In this document: positions 1-6,539 of the stretch, one piece after another
Layout of the letters: each line of letters starts with the position of its first letter
How positions within the stretch are numbered: position 1 is the first letter of the stretch
NCBI GenBank assembly: GCA_025450405.1
Contig: JANWHL010000050.1
Coordinates: forward strand, 1 to 11,764
Origin: Ktedonobacterales bacterium
GTDB taxonomy: Bacteria; Chloroflexota; Ktedonobacteria; Ktedonobacterales; JADMIN01
DNA: 11,764 bases
Direction of reading: 5' to 3'
The notes under the pieces: model-generated
Told to the model about the DNA's origin: nothing
The model's database searches: none
Seen by the model: the letters and a program-made list of their open reading frames with translations, nothing else
Translations under genes and position numbers: made by a program

Positions 1-1312
1 AGCCGTCGGCGTCGCGGGTAGCGCGGTCGCCGGTGAGATACCAATCGCCCTTGAAACTACGGGCCATCGCGTCGGGATTGCGCCAGTACTCGCGGAAGAG
101 CCCGAGCGGCCGTTCCGGCTTGACGCGGACGGCGATGTCGCCCTCCTGATTGGGACCCAACTCTTCGCCCTCATGCCCGATGACCGCGATGTCGAAGCCG
201 GGGGCGGGCTTGCCCATGGAGCCGGGCCGCACCTCGACGCCGGGGAAATTGCCGCAGAGGAGGACGGTCTCGGTCTGGCCGTAGCCGTCGCGGATGGTGA
301 GGCCGGTGGCCCGGCGCCAGGCGTCGATCACCTCGGGATTGAGGGGCTCGCCGGCGCCCACACAGTGGCGCAGCGCCGGGAAATGGTAGCGGGCGAGGTC
401 TTCGCGTACGAGGAGGCGGTAGGCGGTGGGCGGCGCGCAAAAGGTCGAGACGGAATACTTCGCCAGCAGGTCGATCGTCTCGGTGGGATTGAACTTGCCG
501 CGGGCGTCCTGGATGAAGAGCGCGGCGCCGTTGCCCCACGGCCCAAAGAAATTGCTCCACGCGGCTTTGGCCCAGCCCATTTCCGAGAGGTTCCAATGGA
601 GGTCGTCGGGGGTCAGGTCGAGCCAGTAGCGACCGGTGACGGCGGTGTGGCCGGCGGGATAGCTGGCATGGGTGTGGAGCACCATCTTGGGGTACCCCAC
701 CGTGCCCGAGGTGAAGTAGATCAGGCACGGATCGGCGCTGGTGGCGCGGCGCTCCTCCCAGACGGGCGCGGCGGCGTCCACTTCGGGGTGGTAGGCCACG
801 CAGCCGGCGGGGCAGGCGTCCTCGGGCTCGCTCACGACCAGGACCAGGCGCACGGTGGGGCACTGGGCGCGCACTTCGTCGAACTTGGCGGCGCCAGCGG
901 CGTCGGTGACCAGAGCGGCGGCCTCGGCAATCTCGGCGCGGTACTGGATGTCCTTGGGGGTGAGCAGGGTCGTGCAGGGGATGCCGACGGCGCCGAGCTT
1001 CATGAGGCCGAGCATGGTCTCCCACCACTCGGGGATGCGAGGGAGCATCACCAGGACGTTCTCGCCCTGGTGCGTGCCGAGACGGTTGAGAGTGTTGGCG
1101 ACGCGGGAGCTGGCCTCGTCGAACTCGGCGAAGGTGATCCGTTCCTCGCGCCCATCCGGCCCGATCCAGAGCATGGCCAGCTTGTCGGGGACCTCGGCCC
1201 AGCGCCCGATGGTGTCGAACGCGAAGTTGTAGTCCGGCGCGACTTCCCAGCGGAACGCACGGCGCTCCGTCTCGTAGCTGGTCATGTTGTGGGGGTGGTC
1301 GTCGTCTGGCAT
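1..1312 (-). CDS. Acyl-CoA synthetase, medium-chain (ACSM-like), AMP-forming; 3' end cut off by window
   Basis: This ANL-superfamily enzyme forms an acyl-adenylate from a carboxylic acid and ATP and then transfers the acyl group to CoA, in the cytoplasm. 437 residues are visible. The P-loop TSGTVGYPK is at residues 201-209, YGQTE at 344-348 and the ribose-binding YLTGD at 425-429. The stretches LTPKDIQYR and HWNLSEMGWAKAAW resemble the medium-chain acyl-CoA synthetase branch, so a fatty or aromatic acid is a more likely substrate than acetate; this is inferred. Family members run to about 540-570 residues, so roughly the last 110, including the catalytic lysine of the C-terminal lid, lie beyond the left edge. 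The ATG at 1312-1310 is preferred because GAAGAGAG precedes it by about 7 bases; the next Met (1285) has no ribosome-binding site. A separate promoter lies upstream. Confidence 0.93.
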   Translation of the reverse strand, partial: MPDDDHPHNMTSYETERRAFRWEVAPDYNFAFDTIGRWAEVPDKLAMLWIGPDGREERITFAEFDEASSRVANTLNRLGTHQGENVLVMLPRIPEWWETMLGLMKLGAVGIPCTTLLTPKDIQYRAEIAEAAALVTDAAGAAKFDEVRAQCPTVRLVLVVSEPEDACPAGCVAYHPEVDAAAPVWEERRATSADPCLIYFTSGTVGYPKMVLHTHASYPAGHTAVTGRYWLDLTPDDLHWNLSEMGWAKAAWSNFFGPWGNGAALFIQDARGKFNPTETIDLLAKYSVSTFCAPPTAYRLLVREDLARYHFPALRHCVGAGEPLNPEVIDAWRRATGLTIRDGYGQTETVLLCGNFPGVEVRPGSMGKPAPGFDIAVIGHEGEELGPNQEGDIAVRVKPERPLGLFREYWRNPDAMARSFKGDWYLTGDRATRDADG

Positions 1313-1426
1313 GGTCTGCTCTCTTCGCCGTCATGGGGACCAGGTAGGGACAGAGCCGAGGAGACCGTGGCAGGGGTTCGCCGGGGTCGCGCTCGAGCCC
1401 GGACGCGCGCATTGCCTCGTGGCCGG

Positions 1427-1456
1427 AGTATATGCCGGGCGGCGCGTGCACGACAA
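1427..1456 (-). promoter_or_regulatory. Sigma-70-type promoter for the acyl-CoA synthetase
   Basis: Read on the minus strand, a -35 TTGTCG (1451-1456, 4 of 6 consensus bases) is followed by an 18-bp spacer and a -10 TATACT (1427-1432, 5 of 6). Transcription would start near 1420, giving a leader of about 108 nt before the ATG at 1312. It lies in the 164-bp gap behind the acetyltransferase gene, so the synthetase is probably not dependent on gpmI transcription. No terminator was found between the two genes. Confidence 0.6.
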
Positions 1457-1476
1457 CGGGTGGACTCGCGATCGGG

Positions 1477-1950
1477 CTAGAGGTTGAGCTCCAGACCGTG
1501 GCTCGGGACGAAGCCCAGGGAGCGGTAGAGCGGCACCGCCTCGGGGGAAGGCGAGAGCAGCAGGCGGGTGATGGCGTGGTCGCGCGCGTAGGCCGACAGC
1601 AGCTCTATGAGCTGGCGAGCCACACCGCGGCGCCGGTACTCCGGGCGTGTGTAGACACCCGTGACGTAGCCGCGCTTGCGGTCAGGGTGGCGGGCCTTCG
1701 GCACGGGCCACCAGGTGAGCTGGGCGCAGCCAACGGCGTGGCCGTCCATCTCCGCGAGCCAGACCAGGACGGTGCCGCGATCCATCCCCGCGCGCAAGTC
1801 CGATTGGATCGTGGTGGCAAACAGCGCGCGCGCGTCCGACGGCGCATCCGGCACCCCATGCAGGCCCACATCCAGCTCCCACCGCAACGCTCCGAGGGTC
1901 GCGAGGTCGTCCAGCGTGGCCAGGCGATAGATGATCGCGACGGTGTCCAT
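1477..1950 (-). CDS. GNAT-family N-acetyltransferase
   Basis: This 157-residue protein has the size and layout of a single-domain GNAT enzyme, which moves an acetyl group from acetyl-CoA to an amine. Motif A, the acetyl-CoA pyrophosphate loop, is seen as GYVTGVYTRPEYRRRGVA at residues 94-111, with RRRGVA matching the R/Q-x-x-G-x-G/A signature. Motif B is EAVPLYRSLGF at 137-147. The N-terminal IYRLATLDDLATLGALR is the usual strand and first helix. The acceptor cannot be told from sequence. Its ATG is only 22 bp after the gpmI stop and has a strong Shine-Dalgarno, GGAGG, 9 bases ahead, so it is probably co-transcribed with gpmI. No frameshift or odd composition was noticed. Confidence 0.9.
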   Translation of the reverse strand: MDTVAIIYRLATLDDLATLGALRWELDVGLHGVPDAPSDARALFATTIQSDLRAGMDRGTVLVWLAEMDGHAVGCAQLTWWPVPKARHPDRKRGYVTGVYTRPEYRRRGVARQLIELLSAYARDHAITRLLLSPSPEAVPLYRSLGFVPSHGLELNL

Positions 1951-1970
1951 GCCCCAGCCCCTCCGCGCCT

Positions 1971-3548
1971 CTATTGCTGATCGATGATCAGTGAGCGCCC
2001 CGTCATGGCCGCCGGTTTGGGGATGCCGAGCAGCTCGAGCATGGTCGGCGCGACGTCGGCCAGGATGCCATCGTCACGCAGGCGCGCGTCGGGGAGTTGG
2101 GGCACGACGAAGTAGAACGGCACAGGGTTGGTGGTGTGGAACGTGTGCGGCAGTCCAGTGTCGTACTCGATGAGCTGCTCGGCGTTGCCGTGGTCGGCGG
2201 TGATGAGGACCGCGCCGCCCTGGCCAAGCGCCGCCTCCACCACGCGCCCGACGCCCGCGTCCACCGCTTCGACCGCCTTGACAGCGGCCTCCAGCACGCC
2301 GGTGTGGCCCACCATGTCGGCGTTGGCGTAGTTCATAAGCATGACGTCGTAGTCGCCGCCACGGATGCGGCGCACGGCTTCGTCGGTCAGCTCGGGCGCG
2401 CTCATCTCGGGCTTGAGGTCGTAGGTGGCGACTTTGGGCGAGGGGATGAGCAGCCGGTCCTCACCAGCGAAGGGGGCCTCACGACCGCCGTTGAAGAAGA
2501 AGGTCACATGGGCGTACTTCTCGGTCTCCGCGGTGTGGAACTGGCGCAGACCGCGCTCGGAGAGTACCTTGGCGAGCGGCTCGTCCACGTTGTCGGCGGG
2601 GAAGGCGACGGCAACCGGCAGGCCGGATTCGTACTCGGTCATGGTGACGAAGGCCAGATCGGCGATGCGCGGGCCACGGTCGAACTGGCCCTCGGCCTGG
2701 CGAGGAAGCTCGGGCAGCACAAACGCCTTGGTCAGCTCGCGCCCGCGGTCTGAGCGGAAATTGAAGTAGACCACGGCGTCGCCGGCCGCGACGGTTGCCA
2801 CGGGGCGCTCATCCTCCGTGATCACGACTGGCTCGATGAACTCGTCGGTGATGTGCTCGTCGTAGGAGCGAGAGATGGCCGCCACGGGATCGGCGGCGTG
2901 GCGTCCTTCACCGCGGGTCATGGCCCGGTAGACGCGCGCGATGCGCTCCCAGCGGTTGTCGCGGTCCATGGCGTAGTAGCGGCCGGAGACGGTGGCCACG
3001 CGCGCCGGGTGGTCCTCGCCAATCGTGTCAGCTTGCGCGACCAAGTCTTTCATGTATTCGAGCGCGCCAAATGGTGAGGTGTCGCGCCCGTCGGTAAACG
3101 CGTGGATGGCGACGCGCTCGACGTCGTGGCGCGCCGCGAGGCGCAGGCAGGCTTCCAGATGCGATTGGTGCGCGTGGACGCCGCCGGGACCGATCAAGCC
3201 GCAGAAGTGGAGCTGGGTGCCGTTGCGCTTGACGTGGGCGATCGCGTCGAGGAGGGCGGGATTAATGTAGAACGAGCCGTCGTGGATGGCGGCCGAGACG
3301 CGGGTGAACTCCTGGAGCACGCGCTTGCCGGCGCCCATGTTCATGTGGCCGACCTCGGAGTTGCCCATCTGGCCATCCGGCAGGCCAACCGCCAGCCCGG
3401 AGGTGGCCAGCTGGGTGTGGGGCCAGTCGCGGGCGATGCGGTCCAGGTTGGGTTTGCTGGCCAGCGCCACGGCGTTGGCGTCGGCGCGGGGATTGATCCC
3501 GTAGCCATCCATCACGACGAGGATGAGCGGGCGGGGCACTGACGGCAT
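1971..3548 (-). CDS. gpmI: 2,3-bisphosphoglycerate-independent phosphoglycerate mutase (iPGM)
   Basis: This enzyme interconverts 3-phosphoglycerate and 2-phosphoglycerate in glycolysis and gluconeogenesis through a phosphoserine intermediate with two Mn2+ ions. With the start used here it is 525 residues, close to the usual 510-550. Key residues are all present: D14 in VVMDGYG, the nucleophile S64 in GNSEVGHMNMGAG, H125 in GPGGVHAHQSH, the TDGRDT loop at 152-157, R265 and R268 in NFRSDRGREL, K344 in ETEKYAHVTFF, D411 and H415 in NYANADMVGHTG, D452 and H453 in TADHGNAEQ, and H471 in HTTNPVPF. An upstream in-frame ATG at 3560 would add four residues (MEPP), but the internal ATG at 3548 has GGAG six bases before it and is preferred. 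It is first in the gpmI-acetyltransferase unit and starts from a divergent promoter region. Confidence 0.98.
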   Translation of the reverse strand: MPSVPRPLILVVMDGYGINPRADANAVALASKPNLDRIARDWPHTQLATSGLAVGLPDGQMGNSEVGHMNMGAGKRVLQEFTRVSAAIHDGSFYINPALLDAIAHVKRNGTQLHFCGLIGPGGVHAHQSHLEACLRLAARHDVERVAIHAFTDGRDTSPFGALEYMKDLVAQADTIGEDHPARVATVSGRYYAMDRDNRWERIARVYRAMTRGEGRHAADPVAAISRSYDEHITDEFIEPVVITEDERPVATVAAGDAVVYFNFRSDRGRELTKAFVLPELPRQAEGQFDRGPRIADLAFVTMTEYESGLPVAVAFPADNVDEPLAKVLSERGLRQFHTAETEKYAHVTFFFNGGREAPFAGEDRLLIPSPKVATYDLKPEMSAPELTDEAVRRIRGGDYDVMLMNYANADMVGHTGVLEAAVKAVEAVDAGVGRVVEAALGQGGAVLITADHGNAEQLIEYDTGLPHTFHTTNPVPFYFVVPQLPDARLRDDGILADVAPTMLELLGIPKPAAMTGRSLIIDQQ

Positions 3549-3560
3549 GGGCGGCTCCAT

Positions 3561-3584
3561 GATCGCGGTTCGTGGATCGCGGTT
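3561..3584. repeat. Direct repeat of GATCGCGGTT, two copies
   Basis: GATCGCGGTT occurs at 3561-3570 and again at 3575-3584, a 14-bp period, immediately upstream of the gpmI start. It lies in the gpmI mRNA leader. It may be a regulator site or simple duplication. Confidence 0.55.
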
Positions 3585-3615
3585 TATGGCCGACGATTTG
3601 GCGCGGTCGCGTGGC

Positions 3616-3639
3616 GCACGGCCACATCAACTGCCGTGC
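3616..3639 (-). other. Hairpin in the gpmI leader
   Basis: GCACGGC (3616-3622) and GCCGTGC (3633-3639) form a perfect 7-bp inverted repeat with a 10-base loop. It falls between the predicted gpmI transcription start (about 3657) and the start codon, so it would fold in the leader RNA. No T-run follows it, so it is not a convincing terminator. Confidence 0.4.
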
Positions 3640-3663
3640 CCAAGGGCGCGCGCCGGCGTCGTG

Positions 3664-3672
3664 AGTATAGCA
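3664..3672 (-). promoter_or_regulatory. Extended -10 promoter for gpmI
   Basis: On the minus strand the sequence reads TGCTATACT, a match to the extended -10 TGnTATAAT at 8 of 9 positions. No good -35 box is present at 17 bp, as is typical of extended -10 promoters. Just upstream, GCTATGC occurs twice 13 bp apart (3670-3676 and 3683-3689), and GGGC-ATA-GCCC (3681-3691) forms a short palindrome at the -35 position, both possible regulator contacts. Confidence 0.55.
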
Positions 3673-3794
3673 TAGCGGAAGGGCATAGCCCGGCCGGTAG
3701 CGAAAGTGGCCGCGGGTCATTCAAAGAACGCGGTTGGCGGGCGCGGCTGGGTGGCCCGCTTGGCGGTATGGCACGACTTTTCGGGTGGGCGCTG

Positions 3795-3800
3795 TATACT
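3795..3800 (+). promoter_or_regulatory. -10-like box for the SWIM/Helicase_C_3 gene
   Basis: TATACT matches the -10 consensus at 5 of 6 bases and lies 70 bp before the chosen ATG at 3871. No convincing -35 lies 16-18 bp upstream (CACGAC at 17 bp), so the promoter is weak or activator-dependent if real. Its position argues against starts upstream of 3800 in the same frame. Confidence 0.4.
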
Positions 3801-3802
3801 TG

Positions 3803-3826
3803 ATCCAACGTTCATACGGTTTGGAT
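3803..3826. promoter_or_regulatory. Inverted repeat at the predicted transcription start (operator-like)
   Basis: ATCCAA (3803-3808) and TTGGAT (3821-3826) form a perfect 6-bp inverted repeat around a 12-base centre, immediately downstream of the -10-like box. A repressor bound here would block the start of transcription. No regulator gene is in view. Confidence 0.35.
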
Positions 3827-3860
3827 GCGCTGGCCGCGGTCAGGATGCGGCCAGCGGCGC

Positions 3861-3866
3861 GGGAGG
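3861..3866 (+). promoter_or_regulatory. Ribosome-binding site that decides the start at 3871
   Basis: GGGAGG ends four bases before ATG 3871. Neither the farther upstream ATG (3706) nor the next internal one (3895) has a comparable site, which is why 3871 was chosen. Confidence 0.6.
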
Positions 3867-3870
3867 CGGT

Positions 3871-6318
3871 ATGCCCGAGCCCCCACCCGAAGCTATGCTA
3901 CGGCTGCGCGAAGCCGACGTAGTCCGCTTGTGCGGGCTGGCGGCGGCGGCCCGAGGACTGGCACTGGTCGATCGCCATGCCGTCATGCGCGCACGCCGCG
4001 AAGGCGCACGGCTGAGCGGAATCGTGCATGACTCGGGGCCGGCCGCCGCGGTCACCTGGGTAGAGATCGCGCCGACCGCCGGGGCGATTGAGGCTGGGGC
4101 GTGGGAGTGCGCGCACCCGGGCGACGGGTCCGCCGGCGCGCCTGGTGACGGGCGGCCGGCTCTTGCCTGCGCGCACGTCGCGGCGCTGCTGACGGCGTGG
4201 ATCCGCCGCCCCGGTGACTTTGCCGCTAGCGCGGTTGCGGAGGCTGGTCAGCGCCCAGGCGCGGCGGGGACGGGGCGGAACAGCGACCGCGTGGGTCGTT
4301 CCGCGGCACCCGGCGGCATACCATCCCCGACGCCCGGCGAGCACATCGGTGGCGGCACGCAACCGCCGGTCTCCGCGGAGGTGGAAGCCGGGCGGCCAAC
4401 ACTGGTAGAGGAGCTGCGGCGTCTGGCGGACGGTGACCGCCTGGCGTTGGCGCGGCGGATTCTGGGGCCTGAGCCAGGCAGCGCGGCGGGAGCGGGCGCG
4501 AAGGCCGACGATCAGGCAAACGACTACTCAAACGACACCGATCCGCGCGTCATGACGGCCCGGCTCGCGAGCGCGCTGGCGGACCCGGCGTTTGTCGGCC
4601 GCCTCCTCGAGCGACTGGACGGGCGGGCGGTGGACCTGCTTCGCGGGTTCAACTTTCTGGGGAACGCGCTGACAGAGGCGGATGTGCGCGGCATCGCCGA
4701 GCGGTCCGACCTCGGCTGGTCCGCGGTTGAGACCGCGCTGGAGGTGCTGGCGCGTCATGGACTGGCCTTTCGCGCGCGCGGCGGCATCGGCGAAGCGGGC
4801 GGATCGCGCGCGTCCGCTGGTTGGGTGATTCCACCCGAGGTGGCCGCCGCGGTTGGCAGCGCCCTGCCGCTGCGAGCGCTGGCCGTGGCCGGGGAGCGGG
4901 GACCACCATGGTTGCCGCGCAATGAGGGTCAGCCAGAGCGCGTGGCACGCGTCCAGCCAGCGATGGCGCGCCAGCTCTGCGCGGCGGCGGGGTTGCTGGC
5001 GCGCGCGCCGGGACCGGTGGGCTTGGCGGACGCTGGCGGCATCGGCGCCGCGAGTGGGGATCGCCGGGGGGCATGGGAACGGGAACGGGCGCGGCGTGTG
5101 GGCAGAGCGCGATCGCGGCCGGTGCCACCCATGCCGGGAGAGCCGTCTGACGCGGAGCTGGCCGCCTGGGCGCGCGCCGCGCAGCTGCCGCCGGCCCTCG
5201 TGCGCATGGTGCGCCGGCTTCTTCCACGCGCACGCGCGGCATCTGGATTCGCGCCCGCGCTAGGAGACCTTGGACGGCTGCCACCGGTAGAATGGCCGCT
5301 GGCGCTGCGCGCCGCGTTCCAGGTCTGGTTGGAGGTCGACGATCGGGATGAGTTGCTGGATCTCGGCGACGAGGGATCGGACGTTCAGGTGCGGTACGAT
5401 CCCACCCATCCGGGTCTGCGACCTGTGACCCTGGCCGCCGAGAACACGGCCGCGCGGCGGCGCCTGGTGGCGGCGGTGGCGCGCCTACCGGCCGAGAAGT
5501 GGGTCGCCGTGGAGGATCTGCTCGATCTCCTGTGGTGGCTGGACCCGCATTTTCTGCGTGGCCGCCAGCGAGCCTTTGAGCAGCCGGCGTGGTGGTTCGA
5601 AGAGGTGGACACGGGGCGGCGCTTGCGCGCTGATGAGCGGGCGGAGTGGCGCCGGGCGGAGGGCCGGTATGTGACGGCGCTGCTGACCGGCCCCCTGCGC
5701 TGGTGGGGTGCGGTTGAGCTGGCGATCGATCCGCGGGAGGCGGTGGTGACCGGGGCGTTCGCGTGCCGGCTGACGGCGCAGGGTGCGTATGTACTCGGGC
5801 TGACGGATGAGGCGCCCGCGCACGCGGAATCGCTGGGGCTGGGCTGGGGGCCGGCGGCGCTGCCGGCGCGCGGGGGCACGCTGGCGCTGCTGCCGCGCGC
5901 CACGGGCGCCGGCGCTCTCGACGCGCTCGCGCCGTGGACCGAGGTGAGTGGAGTTGCCGGCGGCCGGTTGATGGTGCGGCCCGCGGATGATCGCGCCGCC
6001 CGTGAGCTGGACCTGGGGCATTCGCCCGACGCCGCTCTGGCATGCCTGCGGGCGCTTGACGCCCACGACGGGACGCATGCGGCCGGCGTTTTCGAGAGCG
6101 TCGCGCGTGCCTGGCGCGAGCGCTATGGCGAGGCGCGCATCGAGTCGGGACTGGTGCCACTGGAGGCCGCCGACGAGGCCGCACTGCGTGAGGCGCTGGC
6201 GACGGCGCCGAGTGTCGCGGCGCGCTGCCGGGTGGTGACGCCGACACTGGCTTTGGTGCCGGCAGGCGATGTGGAACCACTCCGGCATGCACTGAATCGG
6301 CGGGGATTCGTCGTGTAA
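3871..6318 (+). CDS. SWIM zinc-finger and Helicase_C_3 (XPB/Ssl2-like) domain protein without a helicase motor
   Basis: This 815-residue protein has family-level matches only. Residues 78-110 hold a SWIM-type zinc finger in the variant form C80-x-H82, 17 residues, C100-x-H102, followed by the usual hydrophobic helix (VAALLTAWIRR); SWIM fingers bind DNA or protein. A low-complexity linker covers about 118-178. Residues 227-322 look like a winged helix. Residues 537-642 carry the family block LPAEKWVAVEDLLDLLWW, then LTGPLRWWGAVELA and RLTAQGAYVLG. The C-terminal 675-815 matches the Helicase_C_3 pattern, ending in RCRVVTPTLALVPAGDVEPL. No Walker A or DEAH box is present, so it is not itself a helicase. 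A role in DNA binding, repair or regulation is inferred. A paralogue follows on the same strand. An upstream ATG at 3706 would add 55 residues but lacks a ribosome-binding site. Confidence 0.8.
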   Translation: MPEPPPEAMLRLREADVVRLCGLAAAARGLALVDRHAVMRARREGARLSGIVHDSGPAAAVTWVEIAPTAGAIEAGAWECAHPGDGSAGAPGDGRPALACAHVAALLTAWIRRPGDFAASAVAEAGQRPGAAGTGRNSDRVGRSAAPGGIPSPTPGEHIGGGTQPPVSAEVEAGRPTLVEELRRLADGDRLALARRILGPEPGSAAGAGAKADDQANDYSNDTDPRVMTARLASALADPAFVGRLLERLDGRAVDLLRGFNFLGNALTEADVRGIAERSDLGWSAVETALEVLARHGLAFRARGGIGEAGGSRASAGWVIPPEVAAAVGSALPLRALAVAGERGPPWLPRNEGQPERVARVQPAMARQLCAAAGLLARAPGPVGLADAGGIGAASGDRRGAWERERARRVGRARSRPVPPMPGEPSDAELAAWARAAQLPPALVRMVRRLLPRARAASGFAPALGDLGRLPPVEWPLALRAAFQVWLEVDDRDELLDLGDEGSDVQVRYDPTHPGLRPVTLAAENTAARRRLVAAVARLPAEKWVAVEDLLDLLWWLDPHFLRGRQRAFEQPAWWFEEVDTGRRLRADERAEWRRAEGRYVTALLTGPLRWWGAVELAIDPREAVVTGAFACRLTAQGAYVLGLTDEAPAHAESLGLGWGPAALPARGGTLALLPRATGAGALDALAPWTEVSGVAGGRLMVRPADDRAARELDLGHSPDAALACLRALDAHDGTHAAGVFESVARAWRERYGEARIESGLVPLEAADEAALREALATAPSVAARCRVVTPTLALVPAGDVEPLRHALNRRGFVV

Positions 6319-6323
6319 GTTCG

Positions 6324-6350
6324 CTGGCGGCCGCCCGCCAGTGAGGCGGG
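6324..6350 (+). terminator. Two overlapping, mutually exclusive hairpins after the first Helicase_C_3 gene
   Basis: CTGGCGG/CCGCCAG (6324-6341, 7 bp, 4-base loop) begins five bases after the stop codon. CCCGCC/GGCGGG (6334-6350, 6 bp, 5-base loop) shares its central bases, so only one can form at a time. No T-run follows either. They may be a GC-type terminator or an attenuator between the tandem genes. Confidence 0.35.
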
Positions 6351-6415
6351 TGAAAATGGGAGCGAGCACGGGCGGGCGGGGTGGTGGGGGGCGAATGCTG
6401 AATTGAAGGTCCGCG

Positions 6416-6433
6416 TGTCATCCTGAGCGTAGG
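6416..6433. repeat. Partial copy of a TGTCATCCTGAGCG-type intergenic repeat
   Basis: TGTCATCCTGAGCGTAGG matches the first half of a repeat I recall as scattered through intergenic DNA of Chloroflexota and some other environmental bacteria (TGTCATCCTGAGCGnAGCGAAGG and its complement). The second half, which would contain AGCGAAGGA, is not present here, so this looks like a decayed or truncated copy. The identification rests on memory of the motif. Confidence 0.4.
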
Positions 6434-6539
6434 GCGGGTCGTGGAGGTGGCGGACGACCGGGGCAGTGGGGGCAGCGGAGCGGCCAGCGGGCGATTTTCG
6501 GGAGAAGTGCGGCGCAAGCGCTGGAACCAGGGGTGGGGC

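Larger units (their letters stand above)
3549..3870. other. Divergent intergenic control region between gpmI and the SWIM/Helicase_C_3 gene
   Basis: This 322-bp gap separates divergently transcribed genes. It holds a direct repeat and a leader hairpin on the gpmI side, an extended -10 element for gpmI, a -10-like box for the plus-strand gene, and an inverted repeat at the expected plus-strand start of transcription. The plus-strand frame stays open back to an ATG at 3706, but the translated upstream part has no recognisable features and would overlap the plus-strand -10 box, so the region is treated as non-coding. Confidence 0.7.

Noticed and set aside
171..1480. Long open frames on both strands across the acyl-CoA synthetase
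   Set aside because: They are in other frames than the one holding TSGTVGYPK, YGQTE and YLTGD, and their translations are low-complexity.
3706..3870. 55-codon N-terminal extension of the SWIM/Helicase_C_3 gene from ATG 3706
   Set aside because: It has no ribosome-binding site, contains the likely -10 box and operator-like repeat, and its translation has no feature of the family.
6403..6431. TTGAAG with AGCGTA at 17 bp as a promoter for the second Helicase_C_3 gene
   Set aside because: The -10 match is poor and the sequence overlaps the TGTCATCCTGAGCG repeat.
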